64,000 bases of DNA from Litoreibacter janthinus (GTDB lineage: Bacteria; Pseudomonadota; Alphaproteobacteria; Rhodobacterales; Rhodobacteraceae), in the NCBI RefSeq assembly GCF_900111945.1, contig NZ_FOYO01000001.1, positions 3,045,751-3,109,750 of the forward strand. The letters run 5' to 3'. Both the position numbers and the translations under genes were made by a program. Shown here piece after piece: positions 16,435-26,093 of the stretch. Numbering within the stretch: position 1 is the first letter of the stretch; every line of letters starts with the position of its first letter. The notes under the pieces are model-generated. The model searched no databases, was not told the DNA's origin, and was given only the letters and a program-made list of their open reading frames with translations.

Positions 16435-17583
16435 GCGCTGTTCAACGATCTCGGCCCACCAGCTGCATCCTGCCGGTATCGCTTCATCGTTGAAATTGTA
16501 TTCAGGGTGGTGAACGCTGGCCGTGTCGCCATTGCCCACAAGGATGTAGGCGCCAGGTCGTTCTTCCAACATGAAGGCGAAATCCTCGCCGCCCATGACC
16601 AGCGGGGCCTCTTCACACGCGCCAGAAACCTTGGTTGCGACAGACGCCGCGAATTCGGTCTGCTCTTCATGGTTCACCATGACCGGATAGCCTTTGAAAT
16701 ACGTCACATCCGCTGTGCCGCCAAATGTCGTGGCCACGCCTGCTGCGATTTCCGGTAAGCGCTTTTCGGCCATATCGCGCATCTCTTTGGACATGGTGCG
16801 CACGGTACCTTTCAAGGTGACGGTCTCAGGAATCACATTGAACGCCTTGCTTTCCGTCTCGAAGCTGGTGACCGAGACGACCATGTTGTGCACGGGATCG
16901 GCGTTACGCGACACGATGGTCTGGAGTGCCAGCACCAAGTGGGACGCCATGACCGTTGTATCGATCGTCTCTTGAGGCTTGGCAGCGTGACCGCCCTTGC
17001 CCTTTACCGTGATCTCGAACTGGTCGGTCGCCGCGAAGAATGCGCCGGGACGGATCGCGAAGCTGCCGACAGGTTTGCCGGGCCAGTTGTGCATCCCGTA
17101 GACCTCGTCGATCGACCAGCGGTCCATCATGCCGTCTTCACACATCTCGCGACCGCCACCGCCGCCCTCTTCGGCGGGTTGGAAAATCACCACGACCGTG
17201 CCGTCAAAATTGCGCGTCTCTGACAGATATTTCGCAGCGCCCAGCAGCATCGCGGTGTGGCCATCATGCCCGCACGCATGCATCGCGCCCGGTGTCTTGG
17301 ACGCGTAGTCCAGCCCCGTTGCTTCCAGAATTGGCAGCGCGTCCATATCGGCCCGCAGGCCGATGGTTTTGCCCGAATTGTCCGACTTGCCTTTGATCAC
17401 CCCGACGACACCCGTGCGCCCGATGCCCTCAACCACTTCGTCGCAGCCGAATGCGCGCAGCTTCTCAGCCACAAGAGCGGAGGTGCGGTGGGTCTCGAAC
17501 AGAATTTCAGGATTCTCGTGAATGTCACGACGCCATTCGGTGATCTCTGGCAAAAGTTCGGCAAAGCGGTTTTTGACGGGCAT
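16423..17583 (-). CDS. M20-family amidohydrolase (hippurate hydrolase-like)
   Basis: Zinc amidohydrolase of the M20D group that cleaves N-acyl amino acids or related amides in the cytoplasm. In its 386 residues I see the ligand motifs MHACGHDGHTAMLLG (near residue 105), FQPAEEGGGGGREM, YGMHNWPGKPVG, and the final MGGEDFAFMLEERPGAYILVGNGD. The layout matches hippurate hydrolases and IAA-amino acid hydrolase-like enzymes. Substrate unknown. A second M20 enzyme, argE, lies at 18862 but belongs to a different subfamily. Confidence 0.88.
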   Translation of the reverse strand: MPVKNRFAELLPEITEWRRDIHENPEILFETHRTSALVAEKLRAFGCDEVVEGIGRTGVVGVIKGKSDNSGKTIGLRADMDALPILEATGLDYASKTPGAMHACGHDGHTAMLLGAAKYLSETRNFDGTVVVIFQPAEEGGGGGREMCEDGMMDRWSIDEVYGMHNWPGKPVGSFAIRPGAFFAATDQFEITVKGKGGHAAKPQETIDTTVMASHLVLALQTIVSRNADPVHNMVVSVTSFETESKAFNVIPETVTLKGTVRTMSKEMRDMAEKRLPEIAAGVATTFGGTADVTYFKGYPVMVNHEEQTEFAASVATKVSGACEEAPLVMGGEDFAFMLEERPGAYILVGNGDTASVHHPEYNFNDEAIPAGCSWWAEIVEQRLAG

Positions 17584-17653
17584 GGGAGTGTCTCCTGATT
17601 GGACTCACTCGCCAGACTGCCTGCCTTGTTCCGTCCCTGCAAGTCACGTTCGC

Positions 17654-18160
17654 TCAGTTGCGGGCTGACACGTCGCCCCAAGAAACGTCTGCGAGCAGCA
17701 GATTGTCAACAGCATCACCGTGCAGCACAGAGACGTCGCCTGTGGTCTCCAGTATCACCGCGCGCACCTTCGACAATTCCAACGCATTGGCCTCTCGCAA
17801 CTTGCCTATCAGCTCCGCGCGGGTAACACGGGTTCGTTGGAGATTGGCCTCCAGTATTTCCCCGTCATACATCAGGAACACCGGCGGGTTGTCGAGCGCC
17901 TCGCCCCAGTCGAAGCGCTCTCGCAGACGCGCAAGCGCGTGGCGCAGCGCGAACAGGAACACCAGTGCCACTGGACCGATCCAAACGGGCGTCGACGTGC
18001 TGGTCATGATGAACGCGAGGATCGACCCTATTGCCACCGTCAACGCAAAATCGAAACCTGCCATTTTCGAGAATGACCGCAAGCCATTGATCCGAACCAG
18101 CGCGACGATCACCACAATGGATATTGCCGCGCGCATCAGCAGTTCCAGCGTCATGCTCAT
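17654..18160 (-). CDS. DUF421 (YetF-type) membrane protein
   Basis: The 168-residue product has two to three N-terminal membrane segments (about 9-25, 37-52, 58-72) followed by a soluble DUF421 domain containing NPPVFLMYDGEILEANLQRTRVTRAEL and LREANALELSKVRAVILETTGDVSVLHGD. ATG 18160 overlaps the upstream DUF998 gene by ATGA, so the two are translated together. The frame extends further upstream but only as antisense of the neighbour. Function of YetF-type proteins is not known. Confidence 0.8.
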   Translation of the reverse strand: MSMTLELLMRAAISIVVIVALVRINGLRSFSKMAGFDFALTVAIGSILAFIMTSTSTPVWIGPVALVFLFALRHALARLRERFDWGEALDNPPVFLMYDGEILEANLQRTRVTRAELIGKLREANALELSKVRAVILETTGDVSVLHGDAVDNLLLADVSWGDVSARN

Positions 18161-18795
18161 GGCTTCTCTTCCCGCGCTTGTCGGGCTCTTTGAATGAATA
18201 TGACCGACAAGAGTATAACAAAGGCGCAGGCGATAGCGCCCAATGCGCGTTCGTAAAGTCCGTCTATTCCCGTTGGCAAAAAGAAGAACACCGGCGCCGC
18301 CACCGCCCAAAGCCCCGCTAGAACGAAGCATGCAACCTTCGCCCATGGGGCGTGGCACCCTGCCCCCGACGCCATGCACAGCGGGGCAAGCAGAAAGAAA
18401 ATTCCCAACCCGTAAACAAGGTAGATATGGATCACCACGCCATCGCTGTCTCCATCACCGTATTCGTTGCGCGCGCCGATGATGATGACCAACGCGGCAA
18501 GGGCAGCCAAGCTAAGGATGCCAACAGACCAGCCGACATTGCCCAAATGAGCATGGGAGGCCGCAAGCGCCGTCGCCATCAATCCAATGGCAAATCCGTA
18601 CAGGCCGACATCCATAATGATCTCGCCCTCGCCGGCCGCCAAGTCGGAGATGGTGTCAGCAACCCAGTCATGATTTGGAACGAAATAAGGACCGATGATG
18701 GTCGCGGAGATTAGCGAGACGCAGCCCAGCAGGCCCAGAACGCCAAGGCATAACAGGAGATGGGGGCGCTCGGATCCGTATTTCTGCTTGTCCAT
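18157..18795 (-). CDS. DUF998 family membrane protein
   Basis: Polytopic protein of 212 residues with about six helices. The N-terminus LLLCLGVLGLLGCVSLISATIIGPYFVPNHDWVADTISDL carries the loop typical of DUF998 (Frag1/DRAM-like) proteins. Start ATG 18795 has AGGTGG five bases upstream, which the in-frame ATG 18810 lacks. Forms a two-gene unit with the DUF421 gene. No function is established for the family. Confidence 0.75.
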   Translation of the reverse strand: MDKQKYGSERPHLLLCLGVLGLLGCVSLISATIIGPYFVPNHDWVADTISDLAAGEGEIIMDVGLYGFAIGLMATALAASHAHLGNVGWSVGILSLAALAALVIIIGARNEYGDGDSDGVVIHIYLVYGLGIFFLLAPLCMASGAGCHAPWAKVACFVLAGLWAVAAPVFFFLPTGIDGLYERALGAIACAFVILLSVIFIQRARQAREEKP

Positions 18796-18861
18796 CACGC
18801 CACCTCGCATTTCGGTTGCTAGGACAACGTCGGTGCGGGCAGTTTGGTTGCAAAGTTGCGT

Positions 18862-20013
18862 TCAGCTTGCCAGATGATCCACCAGTTTCTCCATGAACGC
18901 CTGCCCCGCCTCAAACTGCGCGACTTCAAGAAACTCGTTTGGCTGGTGGGCTTGGGCGATATCGCCGGGGCCGCAGATGATGGCGGAGTAGTCTTTTTCC
19001 TGAAACTGCCCTGCCTCAGTGCCGTAGCTGACGACGTGGCTGGCATTGTCGCCGGTCAACTGGCGGACCAGACGTTCGGCCTCGCCCTCGGGCTCTGGCT
19101 GTAATGGCGGAACGTGGAAACGTTGCGTGATCTCGATTCGGGTTTCTGGCACCACTGCTTGCATCGCCGCCTCAACTTCGGCCACCCGTTCGAACAGTGC
19201 GTTGCGGTAGGTTTCAATGTCATCCCCAGGCACAAGCCGAAAATCGACGCCGAATTCGCAATCCTTCGCAGTAATATTATGCGCCGTGCCGCCCCAGATC
19301 TTGCCGGTATGAACTGTGGTAAAGGGCGGATCAAACTCGGCTGCAAGCGGCGACGGCGTGGCGGCCATGTTGGCGTCGTTCACCGTGTTGGCCCATTCGA
19401 TCAGCTTCACACCGTACATAATGGCGTTGACCCCAGTATGCAGCAGCGACGAATGGACCTCGAACCCGTGCACGTGAATCCACCAACCATAGCCGCCCTT
19501 GTGGCCGGACACGGCTTTCATCATCGACGGCTCCCCAACGACAACAGCGCTGGCCGCAGGCATGTGTTTGCGCATCTCGGCGATCATCGGCGGGGCACCA
19601 AGGCAGCCGACCTCTTCGTCATAGCTAAGCGCGATTTGTAGGGGCCGCTTGAGTCCACGTTTCAGCGCTAGGGGCACGGCGGCCAAAGCGAGTGCATCAA
19701 AGCCTTTCATGTCACAAGTGCCGCGTCCGAAAAGCTTGCCGTCTTTCTCAACAACTGTGAACGGGTCCGTGTCCCACGCTTGGCCTTCGACGGGAACCAC
19801 ATCAGTGTGGCCTGACAAAATAACGCCGCCCTCCACTTCGGGGCCGACATTGGCATAAAGCGAAGCTTTGTTGCCTTCTTCATTATAAACACGTGTGGAC
19901 GTGACGCCGTGGCCCTTCAGGTAGTTTTCGACCCAATCGACCAGATCCAGATTGCTGACATGACTGACCGTCTGAAATGACACCAGCTTGTCGAGAATGG
20001 CGCGCGCGTCCAT
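18862..20013 (-). CDS. argE: Acetylornithine deacetylase
   Basis: Removes the acetyl group from N-acetylornithine in arginine synthesis. The 383-residue M20A metallopeptidase-fold protein shows ILSGHTDVVPVEGQAWDTDPF (H69, D71), GRGTCDMKGF (D101), YDEEVGCLG, VVGEPSMM and the C-terminal YGTEAGQFQ. The layout matches ArgE more than succinyl-diaminopimelate desuccinylase. No arg genes are adjacent. Divergent from the peptide importer operon with 229 bp between starts; I see no firm promoter there. Confidence 0.87.
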   Translation of the reverse strand: MDARAILDKLVSFQTVSHVSNLDLVDWVENYLKGHGVTSTRVYNEEGNKASLYANVGPEVEGGVILSGHTDVVPVEGQAWDTDPFTVVEKDGKLFGRGTCDMKGFDALALAAVPLALKRGLKRPLQIALSYDEEVGCLGAPPMIAEMRKHMPAASAVVVGEPSMMKAVSGHKGGYGWWIHVHGFEVHSSLLHTGVNAIMYGVKLIEWANTVNDANMAATPSPLAAEFDPPFTTVHTGKIWGGTAHNITAKDCEFGVDFRLVPGDDIETYRNALFERVAEVEAAMQAVVPETRIEITQRFHVPPLQPEPEGEAERLVRQLTGDNASHVVSYGTEAGQFQEKDYSAIICGPGDIAQAHQPNEFLEVAQFEAGQAFMEKLVDHLAS

Positions 20014-20242
20014 GAAAGTTCCTTTTGTCGAGGAGTTTTACAGCCGGAGGTTGATCCTCGGACGGCGGCGCGTCAAGGGCTGCGCGGAAGATTTCAGATG
20101 CCCTTCGCCTAAGAATTCATCAGGTGCCGTTACGTCGCGCAGTTCGGTCAGAAAAACCGTTGCCACGCGAAATTCTGATGATAACCTCACGGCTTAAGAT
20201 GAGCATCGGGAGATACTGATGCCGCTTCGCAGGGGGAACTGA

Positions 20243-21259
20243 ATGCCTGACGGGCCCGCGCCAGTCCAAGAACCCGTACTTGATGTACGGGGATTGAAGA
20301 CCGTTTTCAAAACCCGCTCCGGTGAGGTTCACGCCGTAAATGACGTCAGCTTCGACGTGCGCCCTGGTGAGCTTCTGGGCGTCGTCGGCGAAAGCGGCTC
20401 GGGCAAATCCGTTACCATGATGTCGCTGATCGGACTGCTGCCCTCGCCGCCCGCAGATATTCGCGGCGGACAAGTTCTGTTTGAAGGCAAAGACTTGCTG
20501 CACACCGACGCCGACACACTGCGCGGTGTGCGTGGCGGACGGATCGGCTTCGTCTTCCAAGATCCTATGACTTCGCTCAATCCGGTGTTCACGGTCGGGT
20601 TCCAGATCATGGAACCACTGCGCAAACATATGGGCATGACCAAAGCGCAAGCCCGTGTCCGGTCTGTGGAATTGTTGGAGCTGGTGGGCATTCCCGATGC
20701 CTCTCGGCGTCTGAAGGACTACCCGCATCAGTTTTCCGGCGGGATGCGACAGCGCGTTATGATTGCCATCGCGCTGGCTTGCGACCCGAAAGTTCTGATC
20801 GCAGACGAACCCACCACAGCGTTGGACGTGACCATTCAGGCTCAAATTCTGGAACTGGTCAAAGACCTGCGTGAGAAGCTGGGCATGGCGATCATCTGGA
20901 TCACCCATGATCTGGGCGTCATCGCGGGTATCGCGGATCGCGTCATGGTTATGTATGGCGGTCAGGTCGTAGAACAGGCCCCCACACGGGAGCTGTTCGG
21001 CAACCCGCAGCACCCCTACACCCGTGCATTGCTGGAAACGATTCCAACCGTGCGCGGCGAGCGACCCGAAAAGCTGAACGTCATCGAAGGCCAGCCGCCG
21101 ATCCTTGGTGCTGCCCCCATAGCCTGCCCCTTCCGCGATCGCTGCCAATACCGGTTCGAGCGCTGCAACAAAGAAAACCCGCCGCGCTTCCCAGCTGGCC
21201 CCGGCCACGACGCCGCCTGTTTTTATGACTTCAACGCCGGAGGACCGCGCGGTGCTTGA
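20243..21259 (+). CDS. oppD: Peptide ABC transporter ATPase, OppD/DppD type
   Basis: The 338-residue ATPase energises oligopeptide uptake together with OppF. Walker A GESGSGKS (about 50-57), signature FSGGMRQR, Walker [13 protein letters not shown] and switch histidine in WITHDLG are complete. The C-terminal oligopeptide/dipeptide extension includes the cysteine cluster [21 protein letters not shown] precedes ATG 20243. First gene of a five-gene operon D-F-A-B-C, with the ATPase genes placed before the binding protein. The substrate could be peptides, nickel or other small molecules. Confidence 0.92.
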   Translation: MPDGPAPVQEPVLDVRGLKTVFKTRSGEVHAVNDVSFDVRPGELLGVVGESGSGKSVTMMSLIGLLPSPPADIRGGQVLFEGKDLLHTDADTLRGVRGGRIGFVFQDPMTSLNPVFTVGFQIMEPLRKHMGMTKAQARVRSVELLELVGIPDASRRLKDYPHQFSGGMRQRVMIAIALACDPKVLIADEPTTALDVTIQAQILELVKDLREKLGMAIIWITHDLGVIAGIADRVMVMYGGQVVEQAPTRELFGNPQHPYTRALLETIPTVRGERPEKLNVIEGQPPILGAAPIACPFRDRCQYRFERCNKENPPRFPAGPGHDAACFYDFNAGGPRGA

Positions 21260-22247
21260 CGAGCAAAAGCAGCCTCTTGTCCGTGTCGACAAGCTGAAAA
21301 TGCACTTCCCGATCTATGGCGGCCTTTTGCGACGACGCACTGGCGAGGTGAAGGCCGTCGACGGGATATCCTTCGATATCTACGAGGGTGAAACACTAGG
21401 CCTTGTTGGCGAATCCGGCTGCGGGAAATCTACGGTCGGTCGCTCTGTCCTGCGTCTGTATGAAGTCACCGATGGCTCCGTCACTATCGACGGGCGAGAT
21501 ATTGCCCATGCCCCGCCGGAAGAGCTGCGCCAGATGCGCACGCAGATGCAAATGATTTTCCAGGACCCGCAGGCGTCTTTGAACCCGCGAATGAAAGTCT
21601 CTGAGATCATCGGCGAACCCCTGCGCGAACACCGTGCAGGGTCTGCAGCCGACCGTCGCGAGCGTGTGCTGGAACTGATGGATCAGGTCGGTCTGAACCG
21701 CGATTTTGCCAACCGCTACCCGCACGAGTTTTCCGGCGGGCAGCGCCAACGTATCGGCATCGCCCGCGCCTTGGCCCTGAATCCGAAGTTCATTGTCTGC
21801 GACGAGCCGATCGCGGCGCTGGACGTGTCGATCCAAGCGCAGGTCGTGAACCTGTTGGAAGAGTTGCAGGATCAGCTGGGGTTGACCTACCTGTTTATTT
21901 CGCACGATTTGTCTATGGTGCGGCACATCGCCGACCGTGTTGCGGTCATGTATCTGGGTCGCATCGTGGAACTTGCGCCGCGCGATGCGCTCTATCACGA
22001 GCCGCTGCATCCCTACACGAAAGCGTTGCTAAGTGCGGTGCCGGAGCCGGATCCCTCGATCGAAGAAAAGGTTGAACGCATCATTCTGACCGGTGACGTT
22101 CCGTCGCCATCAAACCCGCCGACAGGATGCAACTTCTGCACCCGCTGTCCGGCAGTTATGGATATCTGCAAGCGCGACGAGCCGGAATTCCGAGAGGTTC
22201 TACCGGGGCGCTTCGTCGCTTGTCACCACTTTAACGACATCACGTAG
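21252..22247 (+). CDS. oppF: Peptide ABC transporter ATPase, OppF/DppF type
   Basis: Second ATPase of the importer. Walker [10 protein letters not shown], signature FSGGQRQR, Walker [13 protein letters not shown], switch region FISHDLSMV and the C-terminal cysteine-rich [13 protein letters not shown] element are all present. I place the start at GTG 21252: GGAGG lies eight bases upstream and the gene then overlaps oppD by 8 bp. ATG 21225 is in frame but lacks a ribosome-binding site and would overlap by 35 bp. Product about 331 residues. Confidence 0.9.
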   Translation: MLDEQKQPLVRVDKLKMHFPIYGGLLRRRTGEVKAVDGISFDIYEGETLGLVGESGCGKSTVGRSVLRLYEVTDGSVTIDGRDIAHAPPEELRQMRTQMQMIFQDPQASLNPRMKVSEIIGEPLREHRAGSAADRRERVLELMDQVGLNRDFANRYPHEFSGGQRQRIGIARALALNPKFIVCDEPIAALDVSIQAQVVNLLEELQDQLGLTYLFISHDLSMVRHIADRVAVMYLGRIVELAPRDALYHEPLHPYTKALLSAVPEPDPSIEEKVERIILTGDVPSPSNPPTGCNFCTRCPAVMDICKRDEPEFREVLPGRFVACHHFNDIT

Positions 22248-22303
22248 AGCGTTGTTAAAACGCCGAAACGAGGCAAGATGAGCACTCAACAAGGAGAGAC
22301 AAA

Positions 22304-24016
22304 ATGAAACTCAAATCAGCCCTAATGGGCGCCGCAGCCTCACTGGCATTCGTGCCAATGGCGATGGCGGATGGGCACGCAGGCGAGCGCGGTCGCGCTG
22401 GCAACGTGTCGATTATCTACTGGCAAGCCCCGTCCATCATGAACCCGTTCCTGTCAGGTGGCACCAAGGACGTTGAAGCCGCCTCGATGGTGATCGAGCC
22501 ACTGGCGCGCTACAATGAAACCGGCGCACTCGTGCCTTGGCTTGTGGAAGAAATCCCGACCACCGAGAATGGCGGCGTCTCCGAAGACCTGACCACCATC
22601 ACGTGGAAAATCAAGCCGGGCATCACATGGTCGGACGGCACACCGTTCACGTCCGCCGACGTGAAATTCACCGCCGACTACTGCATGAATCCGGATGGCG
22701 GCTGCGCACAGGTCACAAAGTTCGAAGGTGTCTCAAACGTCGAAGCACTGGACGACATGACCGTCAAAGTGACATTCGACAAGCCGACCCCATTCCCATA
22801 CGGCCCCTTCGTCGGCGGCGAGAGCCCGATCCTGCAAGCAGCGCAATTCGCGGACTGCACGGGCGCTGCGGCTTCCTCCTGCTCGGAACAGAACTTCAAC
22901 CCGATCGGCACCGGCCCATTCAAGGTTGTTGAGTTCAAGCCGAACGACGTGATCACAATGGAAGCCAACGAAAACTTCCGCGAAGAAGGTAAGCCAGCCT
23001 TCGCAACCGTGACCTTCAAAGGCGGCGGCGACGCAACCGCTGCGGGCCGTGCGGTCATGGAGACCGGCGAGTTTGACTACGCATGGAACCTCCAGTTGGC
23101 ACCAGACGTCATTGCCAACATGGAAAAAGGCGGCAAAGGCATGCCGGTTGCAGGCTTCGGCCCGCTGGTCGAGCGCATCATGCTCAACCAAACCAACCCG
23201 TCTGCTGATCTGGGCCCTGAAGAGCGCTCGGTCATCCGCCCGCACCCGTTCTTGGGTGATCCGGCCGTCTACAAAGCGATGTCTATGGCGATCGACCGCC
23301 CATTGCTGGTGGAAGTCGGCTACGGCAAAGCGGGTAAAGTCACCTGTAACTGGGTCCCTGCCCCTGACGCGTTCAACTCCACCTCGATGACCTGCGACAA
23401 GCAAGACATCGAAGGCGCAAAGAAAATGCTGGAAGATGCCGGTTGGGTCGACAGCAACGGCAACGGCACCCGTGACAAAGACGGTGTCGAGCTGAGCCTG
23501 CTGTACCAAACCTCCACCAACGCCGTGCGTCAGGACTTCCAAGCCCTGATCAAACAGTGGTGGTCGGAAATCGGCATCGGCGCAGAGCTGCGCAACATCG
23601 ATGCGTCGGTGTTCTTCGGTGGCGACGCGGCGTCCCCGGATACATTCCAGAAGTTCTACGCGGACGTGGAAATGTACGCCAACACCTTCAACGGCACCGA
23701 CCCGCAGTCCTATTTGGCCAACGGCCTGTGCGACAAGGCACCTTCGCCAGCGACACAGTGGCAGGGCGAGAACATCTCGCGTTTCTGTAACGAAGAGTTC
23801 GACGCACTGCACAAGCAGCTGGCCGAGACAGCTGGTATCGAAGCCCGCGCCGAAATCGGCAAAAAGCTGAACGATATCATCGTGCAAAACGGCGGTATGA
23901 TCCCGCTGGTGCACCGTGGTCGTCTGTCCGCTCATGCCAACTCTCTGGGTGGCGTCGTCCTGAACGTCTGGGACTCCGAGCTTTGGAATGTGGCCGACTG
24001 GTACCGCAAGCCATAA
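22304..24016 (+). CDS. oppA: Peptide ABC transporter periplasmic binding protein (SBP_bac_5)
   Basis: The 570-residue solute receptor has a signal peptide (MKLKSALMGAAASLAFVPMAMA) followed by the family-5 binding-protein fold: NPFLSGGTKDVEAASMVIEPLARY, the signature LTTITWKIKPGITWSDGTPFTSADVKFTADY, and NPIGTGPFKVVEF. It contains a cysteine pair (CADC-like region near residue 185) unusual for cytoplasmic proteins but normal in the periplasm. AAGGAG precedes the ATG. A hairpin follows the gene, which may keep its expression above that of the permeases. Confidence 0.93.
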   Translation: MKLKSALMGAAASLAFVPMAMADGHAGERGRAGNVSIIYWQAPSIMNPFLSGGTKDVEAASMVIEPLARYNETGALVPWLVEEIPTTENGGVSEDLTTITWKIKPGITWSDGTPFTSADVKFTADYCMNPDGGCAQVTKFEGVSNVEALDDMTVKVTFDKPTPFPYGPFVGGESPILQAAQFADCTGAAASSCSEQNFNPIGTGPFKVVEFKPNDVITMEANENFREEGKPAFATVTFKGGGDATAAGRAVMETGEFDYAWNLQLAPDVIANMEKGGKGMPVAGFGPLVERIMLNQTNPSADLGPEERSVIRPHPFLGDPAVYKAMSMAIDRPLLVEVGYGKAGKVTCNWVPAPDAFNSTSMTCDKQDIEGAKKMLEDAGWVDSNGNGTRDKDGVELSLLYQTSTNAVRQDFQALIKQWWSEIGIGAELRNIDASVFFGGDAASPDTFQKFYADVEMYANTFNGTDPQSYLANGLCDKAPSPATQWQGENISRFCNEEFDALHKQLAETAGIEARAEIGKKLNDIIVQNGGMIPLVHRGRLSAHANSLGGVVLNVWDSELWNVADWYRKP

Positions 24017-24027
24017 TCTATCACATC

Positions 24028-24052
24028 GTGAGGCGGGCTTGCCCCGCCTCAC
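24028..24052 (+). repeat. Intercistronic hairpin between binding-protein and permease genes
   Basis: GTGAGGCGGG (24028-24037) pairs perfectly with CCCGCCTCAC (24043-24052) around a 5-base loop. No T-run follows, so it is more likely a 3' stability element or partial attenuator than a full terminator. Such hairpins after binding-protein genes commonly account for their higher expression. Confidence 0.6.
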
Positions 24053-24093
24053 TTCCCCCACCCTTCCTTAAGACCTGAACCGAGGCGTCGAAC

Positions 24094-25119
24094 ATGTTCA
24101 CCTTCACGATCCGCCGGCTGATCCTAACGGTCCCGACGCTTCTGTTCATCTCTTTCGTGATCTTCATGATCGTGAAGCTCAGCCCGTCCGACCCGACAGG
24201 CAACCTGCCCTTGACCATCCCGTCTGAGGTGCGCGAGCAAATCCGCGAAGCGCTTGGGGTGAACAAACCGCTGATTGTTCAATATGGCCTGTGGCTCAAA
24301 CAGTTCTTCTGGCTGGAGCCGCGCATCTATATGGAGCACGCCTTCGGCTGGGATCTTGGCACCGCTGGCGAAACGCGCCTGATCTCTTACCAGACCCGCT
24401 CGCCTGTTATGGACCTGATCATGCAGCGTATGCCGCAAACGCTGATGGTAGTGGGCACCGCGTATCTGGTGGGCACGCTGATCGCCCTGCCGATCGGGAT
24501 TATTTCGGCCTACAAACAGTATTCTGTGTTCGACCAGATTGGCACGCTGGTCTCGATGATCGGATTCTCGGTGCCGCCCTTCTTCTCGGGTGTGCTGGTG
24601 ATTGTGCTGTTCTCGGTGATGATCCCGTCTGACAGTTACTTCTGGCTGCCTTCAATCTATGACACGACGCATGAGGTCGTGGATTGGGAAAGCTTCAAAT
24701 ACCAGTTCCGACAGATGATCATGCCGGTCATGGTGCTGGCTTTGCAGATCACTGCGCAAATCTCGCGGTTCACGCGGGCCTCTATGCTCGACAACTTGAA
24801 CCAGGATTACGTGCGCACAGCCCGCGCGAAAGGCCTACGCGAGCGGACGGTGGTTCTGGTCCACGTGCTGCGCAACTCGATGATCCCCGTGGTGACCGTG
24901 ATTGCCCTTGGCATTCCGTCGATCTTCGGCGGCGCGATCATCACCGAACAGGTGTTCAAAGTGAACGGACTTGGCCAGCTGCTGATCATCGCCATCCAAG
25001 GCGGCGACGTGCCAACGGTGCAAACGCTGACCTTCATCTTCGCCATCCTGATCGTGCTCTTTAACCTGATTGCCGACGTTCTCTACGGCATTCTGGACCC
25101 GAGGATCCGCTATGACTGA
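24094..25119 (+). CDS. oppB: Peptide ABC transporter permease, OppB/DppB type
   Basis: The 341-residue inner-membrane permease starts MFTFTIRRLILTVPTLLFISFVIFMIVKLSPSDP, the usual first helix and periplasmic start of OppB proteins. It has the BPD_transp_1 domain with six helices and the coupling EAA loop DYVRTARAKGLRERTVVLVHVLRNSMIPVVTV near residue 235. Pairs with the next gene's product. A longer periplasmic loop (about 65-105) than in E. coli DppB may be specific to this subfamily. Confidence 0.93.
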   Translation: MFTFTIRRLILTVPTLLFISFVIFMIVKLSPSDPTGNLPLTIPSEVREQIREALGVNKPLIVQYGLWLKQFFWLEPRIYMEHAFGWDLGTAGETRLISYQTRSPVMDLIMQRMPQTLMVVGTAYLVGTLIALPIGIISAYKQYSVFDQIGTLVSMIGFSVPPFFSGVLVIVLFSVMIPSDSYFWLPSIYDTTHEVVDWESFKYQFRQMIMPVMVLALQITAQISRFTRASMLDNLNQDYVRTARAKGLRERTVVLVHVLRNSMIPVVTVIALGIPSIFGGAIITEQVFKVNGLGQLLIIAIQGGDVPTVQTLTFIFAILIVLFNLIADVLYGILDPRIRYD

Positions 25120-26017
25120 TACAACGCAGATCACCGCCCCGCCCCGCAATCAGTGGTGGGATGTCTGGGACCAGTTCAAGACCCACAAAGGAGCGCTTAT
25201 CGGAGCGATCTTCTTTGTGTTGATCATCCTCGGTGTCCTCTTCGGCCCATGGATTTGGGGGATCGATGCGACCTTCATTGATATCCGCTCCCGCAACCAA
25301 GGCCCGAGCTTTGCGCACCCGATGGGCACAGATCAACTGGGCCGTGACACCTTTGCACGGATGATGGCAGGCGGTCGCGTGTCGCTGGCTGTAGGCCTGA
25401 CCGCTATGGCTCTGGCCTTGGGTTTGGGCACTTTGGTGGGCGTCATGGCAGGCTATTTCAAGAAGCTCGACGGGCTATTGATGCGCACCACAGATCTGTT
25501 CCTTGCCCTGCCCCTTTTGCCGCTGTTGCTGGTTATCATCATGTTGTTCCGCGACAAGCTGAACGCCGCCTTCGGGCCGGAAGGCGGCATCTTTATTCTG
25601 ATGGTGTCAGCCATTGGTGCCACGTCATGGATGCAAACCGCGCGGATCGTGCGCGGCGACGTCCTGGCCATCAAGGAACGCGAGTTCGTCCTCGCGGCCC
25701 GATCCATCGGCACGCCTAGCCGCCGTATGATCACGCGCCACATCCTACCCAACGTGCTGTCACCGATCATGGTGTCCGCCACCTTGGGCATCGCCAATGC
25801 GATCATCACCGAAAGCGCGCTTAGCTTCCTTGGCCTCGGCTTCCCACCGGACTTCCCAACATGGGGCCGCCTTTTGTTCGATAGCGTCGACTATCTTCAA
25901 CAATACCCGGAGCGGGTGATGTGGCCCGGACTAGCGATTTCGCTGACTGTTCTGTCGGTGAACTACATGGGCGACGGGCTGCGCGACGCACTGGATCCGA
26001 AAATTCGCGGGCGCTAA
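25112..26017 (+). CDS. oppC: Peptide ABC transporter permease, OppC/DppC type
   Basis: The 301-residue second permease has an N-terminal OppC-type helix (GALIGAIFFVLIILGVLFGPWIWG), HPMGTDQLGRDTFARMMAGGRVSL, and the EAA loop EFVLAARSIGTPSRRMITRHILPNVLSPIMVS, ending SVNYMGDGLRDALDPKIRGR. ATG 25112 overlaps the oppB stop by 8 bp; an earlier in-frame start would overlap by 50 bp and adds no conserved sequence. Last gene of the operon, followed by a strong terminator. Confidence 0.92.
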   Translation: MTDTTQITAPPRNQWWDVWDQFKTHKGALIGAIFFVLIILGVLFGPWIWGIDATFIDIRSRNQGPSFAHPMGTDQLGRDTFARMMAGGRVSLAVGLTAMALALGLGTLVGVMAGYFKKLDGLLMRTTDLFLALPLLPLLLVIIMLFRDKLNAAFGPEGGIFILMVSAIGATSWMQTARIVRGDVLAIKEREFVLAARSIGTPSRRMITRHILPNVLSPIMVSATLGIANAIITESALSFLGLGFPPDFPTWGRLLFDSVDYLQQYPERVMWPGLAISLTVLSVNYMGDGLRDALDPKIRGR

Positions 26018-26035
26018 ACGCTCTGCCAGACAAAA

Positions 26036-26066
26036 AAGGCCCGGATGCAGTAACGCTCCGGGCCTT
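26036..26066 (+). terminator. Rho-independent terminator of the peptide importer operon
   Basis: Perfect 10-bp stem AAGGCCCGGA (26036-26045) / TCCGGGCCTT (26057-26066) with an 11-base loop, preceded by an A-run and followed by a T-rich stretch. It lies 19 bp after the oppC stop. The A-run also makes it usable from the other strand for the convergent glycine-rich gene. Confidence 0.85.
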
Positions 26067-26093
26067 CTTGTTTGGGTCAAGATGGGAGGAAAC

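Noticed and set aside
22733..24061. 442-codon open frame antisense to the oppA binding-protein gene
   Set aside because: Composition (Val/His/Arg/Gly) is typical of antisense codon bias; the sense frame has a signal peptide and family signature.
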